From Zoogloeaceae bacterium (GTDB lineage: Bacteria; Pseudomonadota; Gammaproteobacteria; Burkholderiales; Rhodocyclaceae), in assembly GCA_024235635.1 (NCBI GenBank), contig JACKMA010000003.1, forward strand, positions 558,001-622,000: 64,000 nt of DNA, in the 5' to 3' direction. Positions 8,293 through 17,311 of this stretch are shown here, piece by piece. The translations under genes and the position numbers were made by a program. Each line of letters starts with the position of its first letter. Positions within the stretch are counted from its first letter, which is position 1. Under the pieces are notes generated by a model. The model saw only the letters and a list, made by a program, of their open reading frames with translations. It had not been told where the DNA came from and made no database searches.

Positions 8293-9306
8293 TACCGCCG
8301 CCAAGCGATCGGTGGCATGACGGGCGCGCAACTGGCCGCAGCCGGCGTCCACCTCCTGGCCTGCCGAATCCCGCAGCTTGGTGAGGATTCCCCGGCGGTA
8401 AAGCGCCAGCGACATCGCTGCCGCCCGCTGTGCCGATGGACGGCTCAGTCCACGACCGTCGATCCGGTTGAGTGGGATCAGGTTCAGTACCGCGTAGCGG
8501 CCGGCCAGCATCGCCGCCAGCGACTCGATCTCGTCGTCGCCGTCATTGACCCCCTCGATCAGCGTCCATTGCACCTGAAGTGGATAGCGCGTGCGGCGCG
8601 CATAGGCATCGGCCAGGTCCAGCAATTCGGCCGGATCGAACTCGGCCGCGCGAGGCAGCAGTTCGCGCCTCAGCGCCGACTTGGTGGTATGCAGGGACAA
8701 CGCCAGCGCCGGCTTTACCGGCGAAGCCGCCAGGCGCGCGAACAGGCGTCGATCGCCAACCGTCGACACCACCAGGTTCTTGTGGCCGATCGCGCCCTGG
8801 CGGGCGATCAGTTCGATCGCATCGAACACGTTGTCGAGATTGTGGGCGGGCTCGCCCATGCCCATGAACACGACCTTGCCGACCGGCCTCAGGGTACGCG
8901 CCAGGGCCAGCTGGGCAAGGATCTCGGCGCTGCCGAGCTGGCGGTCCAGGCCGTCGCGACCGGTCATGCAGAAGACGCAGCCGACCGCACAGCCGACCTG
9001 GGTCGACACGCACAGACCGCCCCGCGGCAGCAGCACGCTTTCGACCGTCCGGCCGTCGCCGAGCGCGACCAGCAGACGCTCCGAGCCGTCGGATGCCGGA
9101 TGCCTCGCCGCCAGTCGCGCAAGATCGGCGAGGCGCTCGCGCCATGCCGGCAGGACCCGGCGCACGGAGGCCGGAAAGAAGTCGTCCGCCCGGCCGTGGC
9201 CCGATTCGGCGCCGATCGCGCGCAGCCACATGCGCAGCAGGATGTCCTCGTGGCAGGGCTTGGCGCCGGCGGCCCACAGGAATCGTCTCAGTTCGTCGAG
9301 TTTCAT
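8227..9306 (-). CDS. RlmN/Cfr-family radical SAM RNA methyltransferase
   Basis: 359 residues, close to the length of RlmN. An N-terminal helical RNA-binding region (1-95) precedes the radical SAM core with the Fe-S cysteines in CAVGCVFC. GMGEPAHNLDNV, the SLHTT loop and NLIPLN are typical of the family. A C-terminal SAGQEVDAGCGQL carries the Cys that is methylated during catalysis. RlmN methylates C2 of A2503 in 23S rRNA and A37 of some tRNAs. This may be a second paralog rather than the housekeeping enzyme, because the sequence departs from the usual RlmN in its N-terminal third; that is a judgement by eye. The 3' end reads 66 bases into the convergent diguanylate cyclase gene, so the final residues are encoded opposite the cyclase C-terminus. 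Confidence 0.8.
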   Translation of the reverse strand: MKLDELRRFLWAAGAKPCHEDILLRMWLRAIGAESGHGRADDFFPASVRRVLPAWRERLADLARLAARHPASDGSERLLVALGDGRTVESVLLPRGGLCVSTQVGCAVGCVFCMTGRDGLDRQLGSAEILAQLALARTLRPVGKVVFMGMGEPAHNLDNVFDAIELIARQGAIGHKNLVVSTVGDRRLFARLAASPVKPALALSLHTTKSALRRELLPRAAEFDPAELLDLADAYARRTRYPLQVQWTLIEGVNDGDDEIESLAAMLAGRYAVLNLIPLNRIDGRGLSRPSAQRAAAMSLALYRRGILTKLRDSAGQEVDAGCGQLRARHATDRLAAVSRDAGGAIGGIRVAVEQVRPA

Positions 9307-9479
9307 GGATGCGCGATGCTATCACCGGGCGCACTGCAACGGCGGCCGACGTCGCCGCCGACGAGGCTGCGGGGTAGCCGCCCCCAAAGGGACCGGTGCG
9401 GTGTATCCTGCCGGCAACCGGTCAGGCATGACCGATGGCCACGCGGTGGCGCAACCGCACGATGACGGAGGAGTGGCCC

Positions 9480-10628
9480 ATGCAAGCCCGCCCGGCAGAC
9501 CCGAGCCAACATCGAGGCCATGCCCGCGGGCGCCCGATGCCGGGGCGGATGACGGCGCTCCTGGTCTTGGGCCTGGCCGTGCTGAACGCCTGCAGCGACC
9601 CGCCGCCGCCGGCCGAACCCGCGATCCGGAGCGTCAAGACGATGATTGTCGAAGCGCGCGCCGGCGAGCGGCTGCGGCGCTTCTCGGGCCGGGTGGCGGC
9701 CGCCACCACCGCGGTGCTGAGTTTTCCGGTGGCCGGGACGGTGTCACGAATCGCAGTCAAGGCTGGCGACACGGTCGAACGCGGGCAACTGCTCGCGTCG
9801 ATCGATTCACGCCCGCTCGAACTCGAGGTCGAAGGCACCCGCGCCGACCTGCGCAAGGCCGAGTCGGTACTCGAACAGCGCAGCGGCGTGCTGCGTCGGA
9901 ACGATGAGTTGCTGGCCAAGGGCTTCATCGGCGAGGCCAGTATCGAGCAAAGTCGCGCCGATGTCGCGGCAGCGCGAAGTGACGTCGCCTATCGCAAGTC
10001 GAGGCTCGATCGCGCGACCCTGTCATTGCAGGACACACGCATGGTGGCTCCGTTCGACGGCGTGATCGGGGAGCGCCTGGTGCAGCCCAACGAGGAGGTC
10101 GGCGCCGGCAAACCGGTGCTGTCGGTGCTCGGCGAGGACCGCTTCGAAGTCGAGGTCCCGGTGCCGGAGGTCGCGATCGCGCAACTTGCGGTCGGCATGC
10201 CCGCCAAGGTGACGATTGGCGCTCTGCCCGATCTGCATTTCGACGGTTCGGTGCGTGAGATCGGACGGGTCGCCGGCGCCGGCAACGTCTATCCGGTCAA
10301 GGTCGCGCTGGTCGAACCGCCAAGCCAGCTGCGGGCCGGCATGACTGCCGAGGTCAGCATCGCGGCCAGCGGACCGGACGAGGAACGGGAAGGTTTTCTG
10401 GTTCCGGTGTCCGCGTTGAAGCCCGGCAGCGAACCCGGCCGGGGGGACGTTTTCCTGTTCGACAGCGATGCCGGCATCGCCCGCATGACGCCCGTGCGGA
10501 TCCTCTCGGTACGGGACAACGATGCCGTGGTCACCGGACTCGAGCGCGGCCACCGGGTCATCGTCGCCGGCGTCGCATTCCTTTCCGACGGTCAGGCGGT
10601 TCGCCTGATGGCGACTTCGGCGCGCTGA
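9480..10628 (+). CDS. RND efflux periplasmic adaptor lipoprotein (membrane fusion protein)
   Basis: 382 residues. A hydrophobic segment ends in the lipobox LAVLNAC, so the mature protein should be a periplasm-facing lipoprotein. A barrel-sandwich/lipoyl half (FPVAGTVSRIAVKAGDTVERGQLLASID), an alpha-helical hairpin (about 110-170), the second lipoyl half (MVAPFDGVIGERLVQPNEEV) and a beta-barrel follow, the order seen in AcrA/MexA-type adaptors. The ATG at 9480 is chosen because GGAGGAG lies six bases upstream; an internal ATG at 9537 directly before the signal sequence is a less likely alternative. The pump gene follows after 18 bases. No outer-membrane channel gene is adjacent, so a TolC-like protein from elsewhere is expected to complete the tripartite system. 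Confidence 0.88.
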   Translation: MQARPADPSQHRGHARGRPMPGRMTALLVLGLAVLNACSDPPPPAEPAIRSVKTMIVEARAGERLRRFSGRVAAATTAVLSFPVAGTVSRIAVKAGDTVERGQLLASIDSRPLELEVEGTRADLRKAESVLEQRSGVLRRNDELLAKGFIGEASIEQSRADVAAARSDVAYRKSRLDRATLSLQDTRMVAPFDGVIGERLVQPNEEVGAGKPVLSVLGEDRFEVEVPVPEVAIAQLAVGMPAKVTIGALPDLHFDGSVREIGRVAGAGNVYPVKVALVEPPSQLRAGMTAEVSIAASGPDEEREGFLVPVSALKPGSEPGRGDVFLFDSDAGIARMTPVRILSVRDNDAVVTGLERGHRVIVAGVAFLSDGQAVRLMATSAR

Positions 10629-10646
10629 CCGCGCAGGGGACGGGCG

Positions 10647-13600
10647 ATGGCGCTGATCACCGAGTTTGCGCTGCGCAATTCGCGCCTGACGATCCTCGCC
10701 GTGCTGTTCTTCGTGCTTGGCGGCACGCTCACGTTTCTGAACTATCCGAGCCGCGAGGATCCGTCGATCGTGATCCGGCAGGCGCAGGTCAGCGCCCGCT
10801 TTCCGGGGATGGCGACATTGCGGGTCGAGCAGCTGATCACCCGCAAGCTCGAAGAGAAGATCCGCGAGATCCCGGAGGTCAAGCACATCGTCTCCGATTC
10901 CAAGACCGGGGTGGCGCTGATCAGCGTGACGCTGCGCGACGAAATCGTGGACCTCGGCCCGGTCTGGCAGGACCTGCGCGACAAGATGAGCGACGTCGTC
11001 GGCAGCCTGCCGTCCGGCACGATCGGCCCGACCGTCAATGATCAGGTGGGCCTGACCGCCATCGCGACCATCGCGCTGTGGGCGGACGGCTTCGACATGG
11101 CCGAACTGTCGGAGCAGGCGGATGACATCCGGGAGACCCTGTACGCCCTGCCCGGCGTCATGAAGGTCGAACTCTACGGCGACCAGGAAGAACGCGTGTT
11201 CATGGAGTTCTCGCGCGAGCGACTGGTACAGCTCGGCATCGATCCCGACGCCGTGGTCAGCACGCTGAAATCCCAGAACATCATCCTGCCGGGCGGATCG
11301 GTCGATGCCGCAGGGCAGGTGTTCGTGCTGGAGCCGAGTGGCAACTTCGAGTCGGTCGATCAGATCCGCGACGCCCTGATCACGATACCGGGTACCGGCC
11401 AGCTGCTGCGCCTCGGCGACATCATGAACCTGCGCCGAGGCTACGCCGATCCACCTCAGAGCAAGGTCTATTTCAATGGCCGACCGGCGCTGGTGCTGGC
11501 GGTGTCGGCGCTCGACGGCATCAATGCGGTGGCCTTCGGCGAGCAGCTCAGCCGGCGCGTGCGCGAATTGCAGGACGCGTTGCCACTGGGCTACGTGCTG
11601 GAATTCGCGACCTACCAGCCCGAGTTGATCGAGGCGACGATCGCCGGCGCCACCAACAACCTGCTGCAGACGCTCGGCATCGTGCTCGCCGTAGTCATGT
11701 TGTTCCTCGGCGTGCGTACGGGACTGATCGTCGGCGCCTTCGTCCCGGTGACGATGCTGCTGGCGATCATCGTCATGCGCGCATTCGACGTCGAACTGCA
11801 GCGGGTGTCGATCGCCGCGCTGATCATCGCGCTGGGCATGCTGGTCGACAACGGCATCGTCATCGCCGAAGACATCCGGGTACGCCTCGAATCCGGCGCC
11901 GACCGGATCGCGGCCGCGATCGAATCGGGCCGGACCCTGGCGATACCGCTGCTGACCTCGTCGCTGACCACCATCCTGTTCTTCGTGCCGATGGCATTGG
12001 CCGAAGGCGGGGCCGGCGAATTCACCCGCTCGCTGGCGCAGGTCGTGACCATCGTGCTGCTGGCCTCTTGGTTCCTGTCGCTGTTCATGACCCCGGCTTT
12101 CTGCGTGTGGTTCATGAAGGTGACGCCCGCGGCCGGCGGCGACGGCGAACGCTTCGAGGCAGGCCCCTACCGGGCCTACCGCAGGCTGCTCGAGTGGATT
12201 CTTCGCCTGCGCTGGCTGGTGCTGGCGGCGATGGCCGGCCTGCTGGCGCTCGCGATCGGCGCAATGGGCCTGGTCGGCAAGGAATTCTTTCCGCTCGGCG
12301 ACCGCAATCAGTACCTGATCTACGTCGACCTGCCGGCGGGCAGCTCGATCGACAAGACCAACGAGGTGGTTCTGCGTCTGGCGTCGTGGCTGGCCGACCA
12401 TGCGCTCAATCCCGAACTTGCCAGTCACGTTGCCTACGTCGCGACCGGCGGGCCGCGATTCTTTCTGTCGCTGGCGTCGATGGATCCGGATCCGCACCGG
12501 GCCTTTCTGGTAGTCAATACGGAGACCCCGGCGCAAGTGGACGACTCGGTCGCGAAGACCCGCAGCTTCGTCCTCGAGCAGCTGCCGGAGGCCCGCGTCA
12601 GCGTCAAGAAGATGTGGATGGGTGCGTCCGAATCCGGGCTGCTGGAACTGCGCCTGAGCGGACCCGACCGGGAGGTCCTGCGCGACCGTGCCGAGATCCT
12701 GCTGAGCGCCTTGCGCAGCGTCGGTGGCATCGCCAGCGTCAAGCAGGACTGGGAGAACCGGGTCGCGAAGATTCGCATCGACGTGGACCAGAGCCGCGCG
12801 CGGGCTGCCGGTGTCAGCTCCCAGGACATCGCCAATGCCCTCAACATGTATCTGTCCGGCACGACCGTCACCGACTATCGCGAGGGCGACGATGTCATCC
12901 CGGTGATCATGCGCAGCGAACAGAAGGCGCGCGGAGCCCTCAGCGACCTGCAGGCACTTTCGGTGTACTCGCGCCAGCACGGCAGCTGGATTCCGCTGCC
13001 GCAGGTCGCCCGGATCAGCGGCGAATGGACCGATGCCCGCATCCGTCACCGTGACCAGGCACGCACGCTGACGGTGTCCGCCAAGCACGGATCGCTCAGT
13101 GCGGCGGAACTGCTGCCGCAGGTGCAGGCGGCGCTCGATTCGCTGGCGCTGCCGGCCGGGCACCGGCTCGAGGTCGGCGGCGAGATCGAAGGTCAGGCGG
13201 AGGCCAACGAAAGGCTGTTCGCGGCCCTGCCGCTGTGCGTCGCACTGATTGCGGTTCTGCTGGTCTGGCAATTCAACTCGTTCCGCCGGCCGCTGATCAT
13301 CCTGGCAACGATTCCGCTGGTGTTGATCGGTGCAGTGAGCGGCCTGTTGGCGCTGAACGCGCTGTTCGGCTTCATGGTAATGCTGGGGCTGTTCAGTCTT
13401 GCCGGCATCATCATCAACAACGGCATCGTGCTGATCGAGCGCATCGGCGAGGAGGAAGCGGCCGGCAAGCCGCCGCACCAAGCCATCGTCGACGCCTGTC
13501 TGGCCAGATTGCGACCGATCCTGATCACGTCGCTGACGACGATCCTCGGCCTGCTGCCGCTGATCCTGTCGCGGGACCCGCTGTTCTACGCGATGGCCTG

Positions 13601-13727
13601 CGCGATGGCCTTCGGCCTCGCGGTCGGCACCGTGCTGACCCTCGGCTTCGTGCCGGCCCTGTACGCCGTGATGTATCGCGTACCGCACTCTGCGCCCGCG
13701 GCAGCAAAGGCATCCGGTCTGCCGTGA
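10647..13727 (+). CDS. RND family efflux pump, inner-membrane permease
   Basis: 1026 residues, the usual size of HAE1-type RND pumps. One N-terminal helix, a large periplasmic loop, six helices, a second loop and a final six helices are visible. The TM4 region reads GMLVDNGIVIAEDIR: the first proton-relay Asp is present but the second is Asn, unlike the AspAsp of AcrB and like the TriC-type subgroup. The second half has GIIINNGIVLIERIGEE. Drug or solvent export driven by the proton gradient is the expected role; the substrate cannot be read. It is translated just after the adaptor gene and surely forms one operon with it. Confidence 0.9.
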   Translation: MALITEFALRNSRLTILAVLFFVLGGTLTFLNYPSREDPSIVIRQAQVSARFPGMATLRVEQLITRKLEEKIREIPEVKHIVSDSKTGVALISVTLRDEIVDLGPVWQDLRDKMSDVVGSLPSGTIGPTVNDQVGLTAIATIALWADGFDMAELSEQADDIRETLYALPGVMKVELYGDQEERVFMEFSRERLVQLGIDPDAVVSTLKSQNIILPGGSVDAAGQVFVLEPSGNFESVDQIRDALITIPGTGQLLRLGDIMNLRRGYADPPQSKVYFNGRPALVLAVSALDGINAVAFGEQLSRRVRELQDALPLGYVLEFATYQPELIEATIAGATNNLLQTLGIVLAVVMLFLGVRTGLIVGAFVPVTMLLAIIVMRAFDVELQRVSIAALIIALGMLVDNGIVIAEDIRVRLESGADRIAAAIESGRTLAIPLLTSSLTTILFFVPMALAEGGAGEFTRSLAQVVTIVLLASWFLSLFMTPAFCVWFMKVTPAAGGDGERFEAGPYRAYRRLLEWILRLRWLVLAAMAGLLALAIGAMGLVGKEFFPLGDRNQYLIYVDLPAGSSIDKTNEVVLRLASWLADHALNPELASHVAYVATGGPRFFLSLASMDPDPHRAFLVVNTETPAQVDDSVAKTRSFVLEQLPEARVSVKKMWMGASESGLLELRLSGPDREVLRDRAEILLSALRSVGGIASVKQDWENRVAKIRIDVDQSRARAAGVSSQDIANALNMYLSGTTVTDYREGDDVIPVIMRSEQKARGALSDLQALSVYSRQHGSWIPLPQVARISGEWTDARIRHRDQARTLTVSAKHGSLSAAELLPQVQAALDSLALPAGHRLEVGGEIEGQAEANERLFAALPLCVALIAVLLVWQFNSFRRPLIILATIPLVLIGAVSGLLALNALFGFMVMLGLFSLAGIIINNGIVLIERIGEEEAAGKPPHQAIVDACLARLRPILITSLTTILGLLPLILSRDPLFYAMACAMAFGLAVGTVLTLGFVPALYAVMYRVPHSAPAAAKASGLP

Positions 13728-13775
13728 CTGATCGTGCGTCCATCGCTGCCCGCCAGGACCGGCCCGCCACGACCG

Positions 13776-16100
13776 TCAGCAAACCCGGCGCAAGGCTTCG
13801 GCCGCCAGATAGCACTCGATCTCGGCGACCGCCCGGCCCAGTCGGGCACCGACGTCGGCCAGAGCGGCGTTGATCCGACCGGCATCGAGCGCGTCGTCGC
13901 CAAGCTCGATCTCGATCCGGCCCAGGGTCTGGGCGATCCTGCCGAGACCGAGCGTCATGCAGGCGCCCTTGAGCGCGTGAACCCGTTCGCGCACTTCGAT
14001 TCGCGCGCCGGCCACGCCGTGTTCGATCGAGATCGCAGGCCCGGCCGCCAGTGCCGCCAGTCGCGGCAATTCGATCTCCAGCAACTCACGGTAGCACGCG
14101 GCATCGTCGCCGCAACGCCGGATCGCCGGCGCGGGATCGAGTTCGCCGACCGGGGCCGGCGCGCCGCGCCGGGCGTCACCGGCGAGATGCTTCGCGGTCT
14201 GCCCGGACGCGTCGCCGGCACCACCTGCGATTACCTCCAGCTGGCGCAGGACCTCGCCGAGGTCGAACGGTTTGGTCAGATAACCCCGCATGCCGAGCGC
14301 GAGGCACTGTTCGCGCTCCTCGATCAACGCGTGCGCCGTCAGCGCGACGATCGGCGGGGCTGAACCCGCGAGGCGGTTCATGATCGCGATCGACGCCCGT
14401 CGACCGTCGAGGCGCGGCATCTGCAAGTCCATCAGGATCACGTCGTAGCGTCCGGGAGCGGCCATCTCGAGCGCCTCGGCGCCGTCCTCCGCGGTGTCGA
14501 CCCGGCCGACGTGAGGCCTGAGCAACGAGGCGGCGACGCGCCGGTTGATCGGGTTGTCCTCGACCAGCAGCACGCGCATCGCCGCGATCGACGCCGCGTC
14601 GGCCGGTGGCGCGTCGTCGGCGGGCAGCGGGACGTCGGCCGGGACCAGTTCGAACGGCACTTCGAGCTTGAAGCTGGCGCCACCGCCACTGCGATTGAGG
14701 GCACTGATCCGCCCGCCCATCGCCTCCGCGAGACGCCGGCAGATGGCCAGACCGAGACCGCTGCCGCCGAAACGGCGGGTGATCGATGCATCTTCCTGGC
14801 AGAACGGTTCGAACAGATCGTCGATACGATCCGGCGGCAAGCCCGGTCCGGAGTCGTTCACGACGATTTCGAGCCACCAGCGTGCCTTGGCCCGGCTGTC
14901 GTCGAGACGGGCGCGTGCCTCGACCGCGATTTCGCCGGAAGCCGTGAACTTGATTGCGTTCGACAGCAGATTGGTGACGATCTGGGCGAGCCGGGTACTG
15001 TCCCCGAGAAGCCTCGGCGGCAATGCGAGCTGGCCGGTCATGCCGATTCGCAGGCCCTTGTCGCCCGCATCCCGCTCGAATCCGGAAACGCAGGCCGACA
15101 ACACCCGGGATGGATCGAAAGGCGCTTGGTCGAGATCGATTCGACCGGATTCGATCCGCGAGAAATCGAGCACGTCGTCGACCAGCCGGCGCAAATGGGC
15201 CGTTGAATCCCGCAGCATCCGACCGAGTTCGCCGGCATCTTCGCGATCGGGACGCTCGGACAACAGCTGGGCAATGCCCCAGATGCCGTTCAACGGCGTG
15301 CGGATGTCGTGGCTGATCGCCGCCAGGAACATCGATTTCGCGCGGTTGGCGATGCTCGCGTGCTCGGCCGCCTGCTCGGCCCGGCGCAGCAGATCGTTGC
15401 GCTCCGCATCGCGTTGCTCGAGCGCTGCGGCCATGCGATTGAACGAGCCCGCCAGCGAAGCGACTTCGCGCTCGCCGCCACCGGGTGCCCGCGCCGACAG
15501 CTCACCCGATGCGATGGCTTCGGCGCTGCCGGCGAGGCGCGCGATGCCGGTGGCCAGCCATCCGCCGAGCAACCAGGAGAACAGCGCCGCCAGGCCCATG
15601 CCGATGGTCGCGGCAACGGCTGCGAGGCGCCGGGCATGGTCCAGTTCGGCTCGCGCGCTGCGATTGTCGATGCCGAGTTCGATCGTCCCGACCTCGGCAT
15701 CTCCGGCGCGGACGGCGCCACCGACGTCGAAGATGCCGTCCTCGTCGAGGGGCGGGTTGGCGGGATCGAAAACGCCGGCGAGGGCGAGCGCATCGCCGAT
15801 CGCGAGCAGTTCGCGACGATCGGCGTCCCGCACGCGGACGTACGCGGCCTGCCGGCGCTCGACCAGTCCCTCGGCGACGACCGCGATCTTGGCGAGGTCG
15901 TAGGAAACCACGGCGTCGGCGATTGCCGCCGAGAACAGTGCCAGCGCGGTATCGGCGCTCTGCCGGAGCTGGCGCTGCTGCGCGAGTTCCATCTGGCCGA
16001 GGGCCGAGCCGATGGTGACCGTCAGCGCCACCGCCTCGATCGCCGCGATGCCGACGATCGCCTTCCAGCGGAACGAAGGTCCCTTCGCCGGCCCGCGCAT
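13776..16100 (-). CDS. Hybrid sensor histidine kinase (BarA/TorS-like) with REC and Hpt domains
   Basis: 774 residues. TM1 about 13-31, a periplasmic domain about 32-160, TM2 about 161-185, and a HAMP domain with a coiled coil to about 250. HisKA follows with His264 in ISHDIRTPLNG, then HATPase with Asn381, DSGPG (about 416-420) and GSGLGLAI (about 446-453). REC carries Asp558 and Lys610. The Hpt domain has His708 in HALKGACMTLG. All catalytic residues for a His-Asp-His relay are present, so a separate response regulator must receive the phosphoryl group; none is adjacent. Its ATG follows the TGA of the PhnD-like binding protein with no intervening base, so the two are coupled and probably act together in sensing. 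The gene ends 48 bases from the convergent RND pump gene. Confidence 0.9.
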   Translation of the reverse strand: MRGPAKGPSFRWKAIVGIAAIEAVALTVTIGSALGQMELAQQRQLRQSADTALALFSAAIADAVVSYDLAKIAVVAEGLVERRQAAYVRVRDADRRELLAIGDALALAGVFDPANPPLDEDGIFDVGGAVRAGDAEVGTIELGIDNRSARAELDHARRLAAVAATIGMGLAALFSWLLGGWLATGIARLAGSAEAIASGELSARAPGGGEREVASLAGSFNRMAAALEQRDAERNDLLRRAEQAAEHASIANRAKSMFLAAISHDIRTPLNGIWGIAQLLSERPDREDAGELGRMLRDSTAHLRRLVDDVLDFSRIESGRIDLDQAPFDPSRVLSACVSGFERDAGDKGLRIGMTGQLALPPRLLGDSTRLAQIVTNLLSNAIKFTASGEIAVEARARLDDSRAKARWWLEIVVNDSGPGLPPDRIDDLFEPFCQEDASITRRFGGSGLGLAICRRLAEAMGGRISALNRSGGGASFKLEVPFELVPADVPLPADDAPPADAASIAAMRVLLVEDNPINRRVAASLLRPHVGRVDTAEDGAEALEMAAPGRYDVILMDLQMPRLDGRRASIAIMNRLAGSAPPIVALTAHALIEEREQCLALGMRGYLTKPFDLGEVLRQLEVIAGGAGDASGQTAKHLAGDARRGAPAPVGELDPAPAIRRCGDDAACYRELLEIELPRLAALAAGPAISIEHGVAGARIEVRERVHALKGACMTLGLGRIAQTLGRIEIELGDDALDAGRINAALADVGARLGRAVAEIECYLAAEALRRVC

Positions 16101-16958
16101 TCAATCGCCTCCTGCTTGCGGAAGGCCGCCCAGGTCGAGGGCTCGGATCGAATCCCAGTCGCTGTCGACGGCGACCTGAATCCCGCCGAAGCGCAAGCGC
16201 TGCAGCGCCGCCCGGCCCTCTGCGCTGTGCGCCAGCGCCTGCATGCCGGCGACGAATCCGCGAATCGCTTCCGGCTCGATACCGGGCAGCGCGGCGAAGG
16301 CATGGGGCGCGTACTCGGCGCTTCTCCAGACCACCCGCAGCTTGTCGCGTACTTCCGGTGCGACCGCACTGAGGGTGCGCTCAATGCCGCCGCCGGCGAC
16401 GTACAGGCCACGCGCGACGCTGAGATACACCGAGTCGTGGGATGCAACATAGGCCGGTACCACCCGGATGCCGAGGCCTGCCAGCGATGCCATCGGCACG
16501 ACGGTCGCGGCGAAGGCTGCGGGCGACGGAAACGCCATCTTGCGACCGTCGAGTGCCGCGACCGAGTCAAGACCGCTGTCGGCTCGGGTGACGATCAGTC
16601 CACGCAACCGCCGCCCTCGCTCGTGGGCGAAGGCACGGTAGCCCGGTTCACGGCTGAACACCGTGTAGTGCAGGGGATTCATGTACGCGAGCGGATATCG
16701 GCCCTGGCCCAACCTGCGTTCGAACTCCGGAATGCTCGGTGCCGTCGCGAAGCGGAACGTGCACCCGGCAATCCGCGAAACGGCGTCCAGCATCGGTATC
16801 CAGACCGCGGCGAGTTCGCTCGGCGCCTGTTGCGGCACGACGCCCACGTCCAGCGGTTGCGGGTTCCGGCATGCGGCCCGGGTTGAAGGAACGGCAGTGA
16901 AAACTGATGCGAACAGGGCCAACAGAAGGCGCTGGACTCGGCCGCAGGCAGCGCGCAT
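16101..16958 (-). CDS. PhnD-like periplasmic solute-binding protein
   Basis: 285 residues with an N-terminal signal peptide (hydrophobic LLLALFASVFTAVP, cleavage after about residue 28). The body matches the phosphate/phosphite/phosphonate-binding family: an opening beta strand LDVGVVPQQAPSEL, YPLAYMNPLHYTVF in the first lobe, LDGRKMAFPSPAAFAATVVP, and VWRSAEYAPHAFAAL near the end. Such proteins normally serve ABC importers, but no permease or ATPase gene is here; a hybrid kinase follows immediately. I infer a sensing role, as for LuxP or TorT. The ATG at 16958 has GGAG about seven bases upstream, preferred over an in-frame GTG at 16982 with no ribosome site. Confidence 0.82.
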   Translation of the reverse strand: MRAACGRVQRLLLALFASVFTAVPSTRAACRNPQPLDVGVVPQQAPSELAAVWIPMLDAVSRIAGCTFRFATAPSIPEFERRLGQGRYPLAYMNPLHYTVFSREPGYRAFAHERGRRLRGLIVTRADSGLDSVAALDGRKMAFPSPAAFAATVVPMASLAGLGIRVVPAYVASHDSVYLSVARGLYVAGGGIERTLSAVAPEVRDKLRVVWRSAEYAPHAFAALPGIEPEAIRGFVAGMQALAHSAEGRAALQRLRFGGIQVAVDSDWDSIRALDLGGLPQAGGD

Positions 16959-17311
16959 GCCTGACTCCGAATTGCTGTACACACGAAATTAAACGACCGG
17001 CCTTGCGCAAGCTTTACGAGGTCTCGCGGGCGCATGCGCACAAATCCACATTGCCTATGCCGAAGGGGTTGTCGGCCTGCAGCCGAAACCACGTTGCGGC
17101 CACCGCGATCCACATCTTCCGCCGGCAATGCCGGGGCATCGGCGGAGCGTTGGTCGATGCCCTGGACGCAAGACGGCACGGACGCGGCCCGGTTGACGCA
17201 CGCCGAGTCGATCGGCGCTGCGTCGCTCCGCTCGTCGGCTACGCAGCACCGCGCGGCCGGAGAGGCCGTCTCGCACAGGCCCTGGGCGGGCCGCTCCGGC
17301 CGGTCGCTGCA
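16959..17311. other. Intergenic region upstream of the binding protein/kinase operon
   Basis: A 353-base gap between two minus-strand genes. It must hold the promoter for the PhnD-like/kinase operon. Open frames here are short and look like antisense shadow. The 30 bases before the start are AT-richer than the rest (TTTAATTTCG), but I could not fit a convincing -35/-10 pair. No strong hairpin or repeat was seen. Confidence 0.5.

Noticed and set aside
10023..13688. A 1221-codon minus-strand frame across the RND adaptor and pump
   Set aside because: Low-complexity Arg/Gln/Asp-rich translation; the plus-strand RND genes have clear motifs and ribosome sites.
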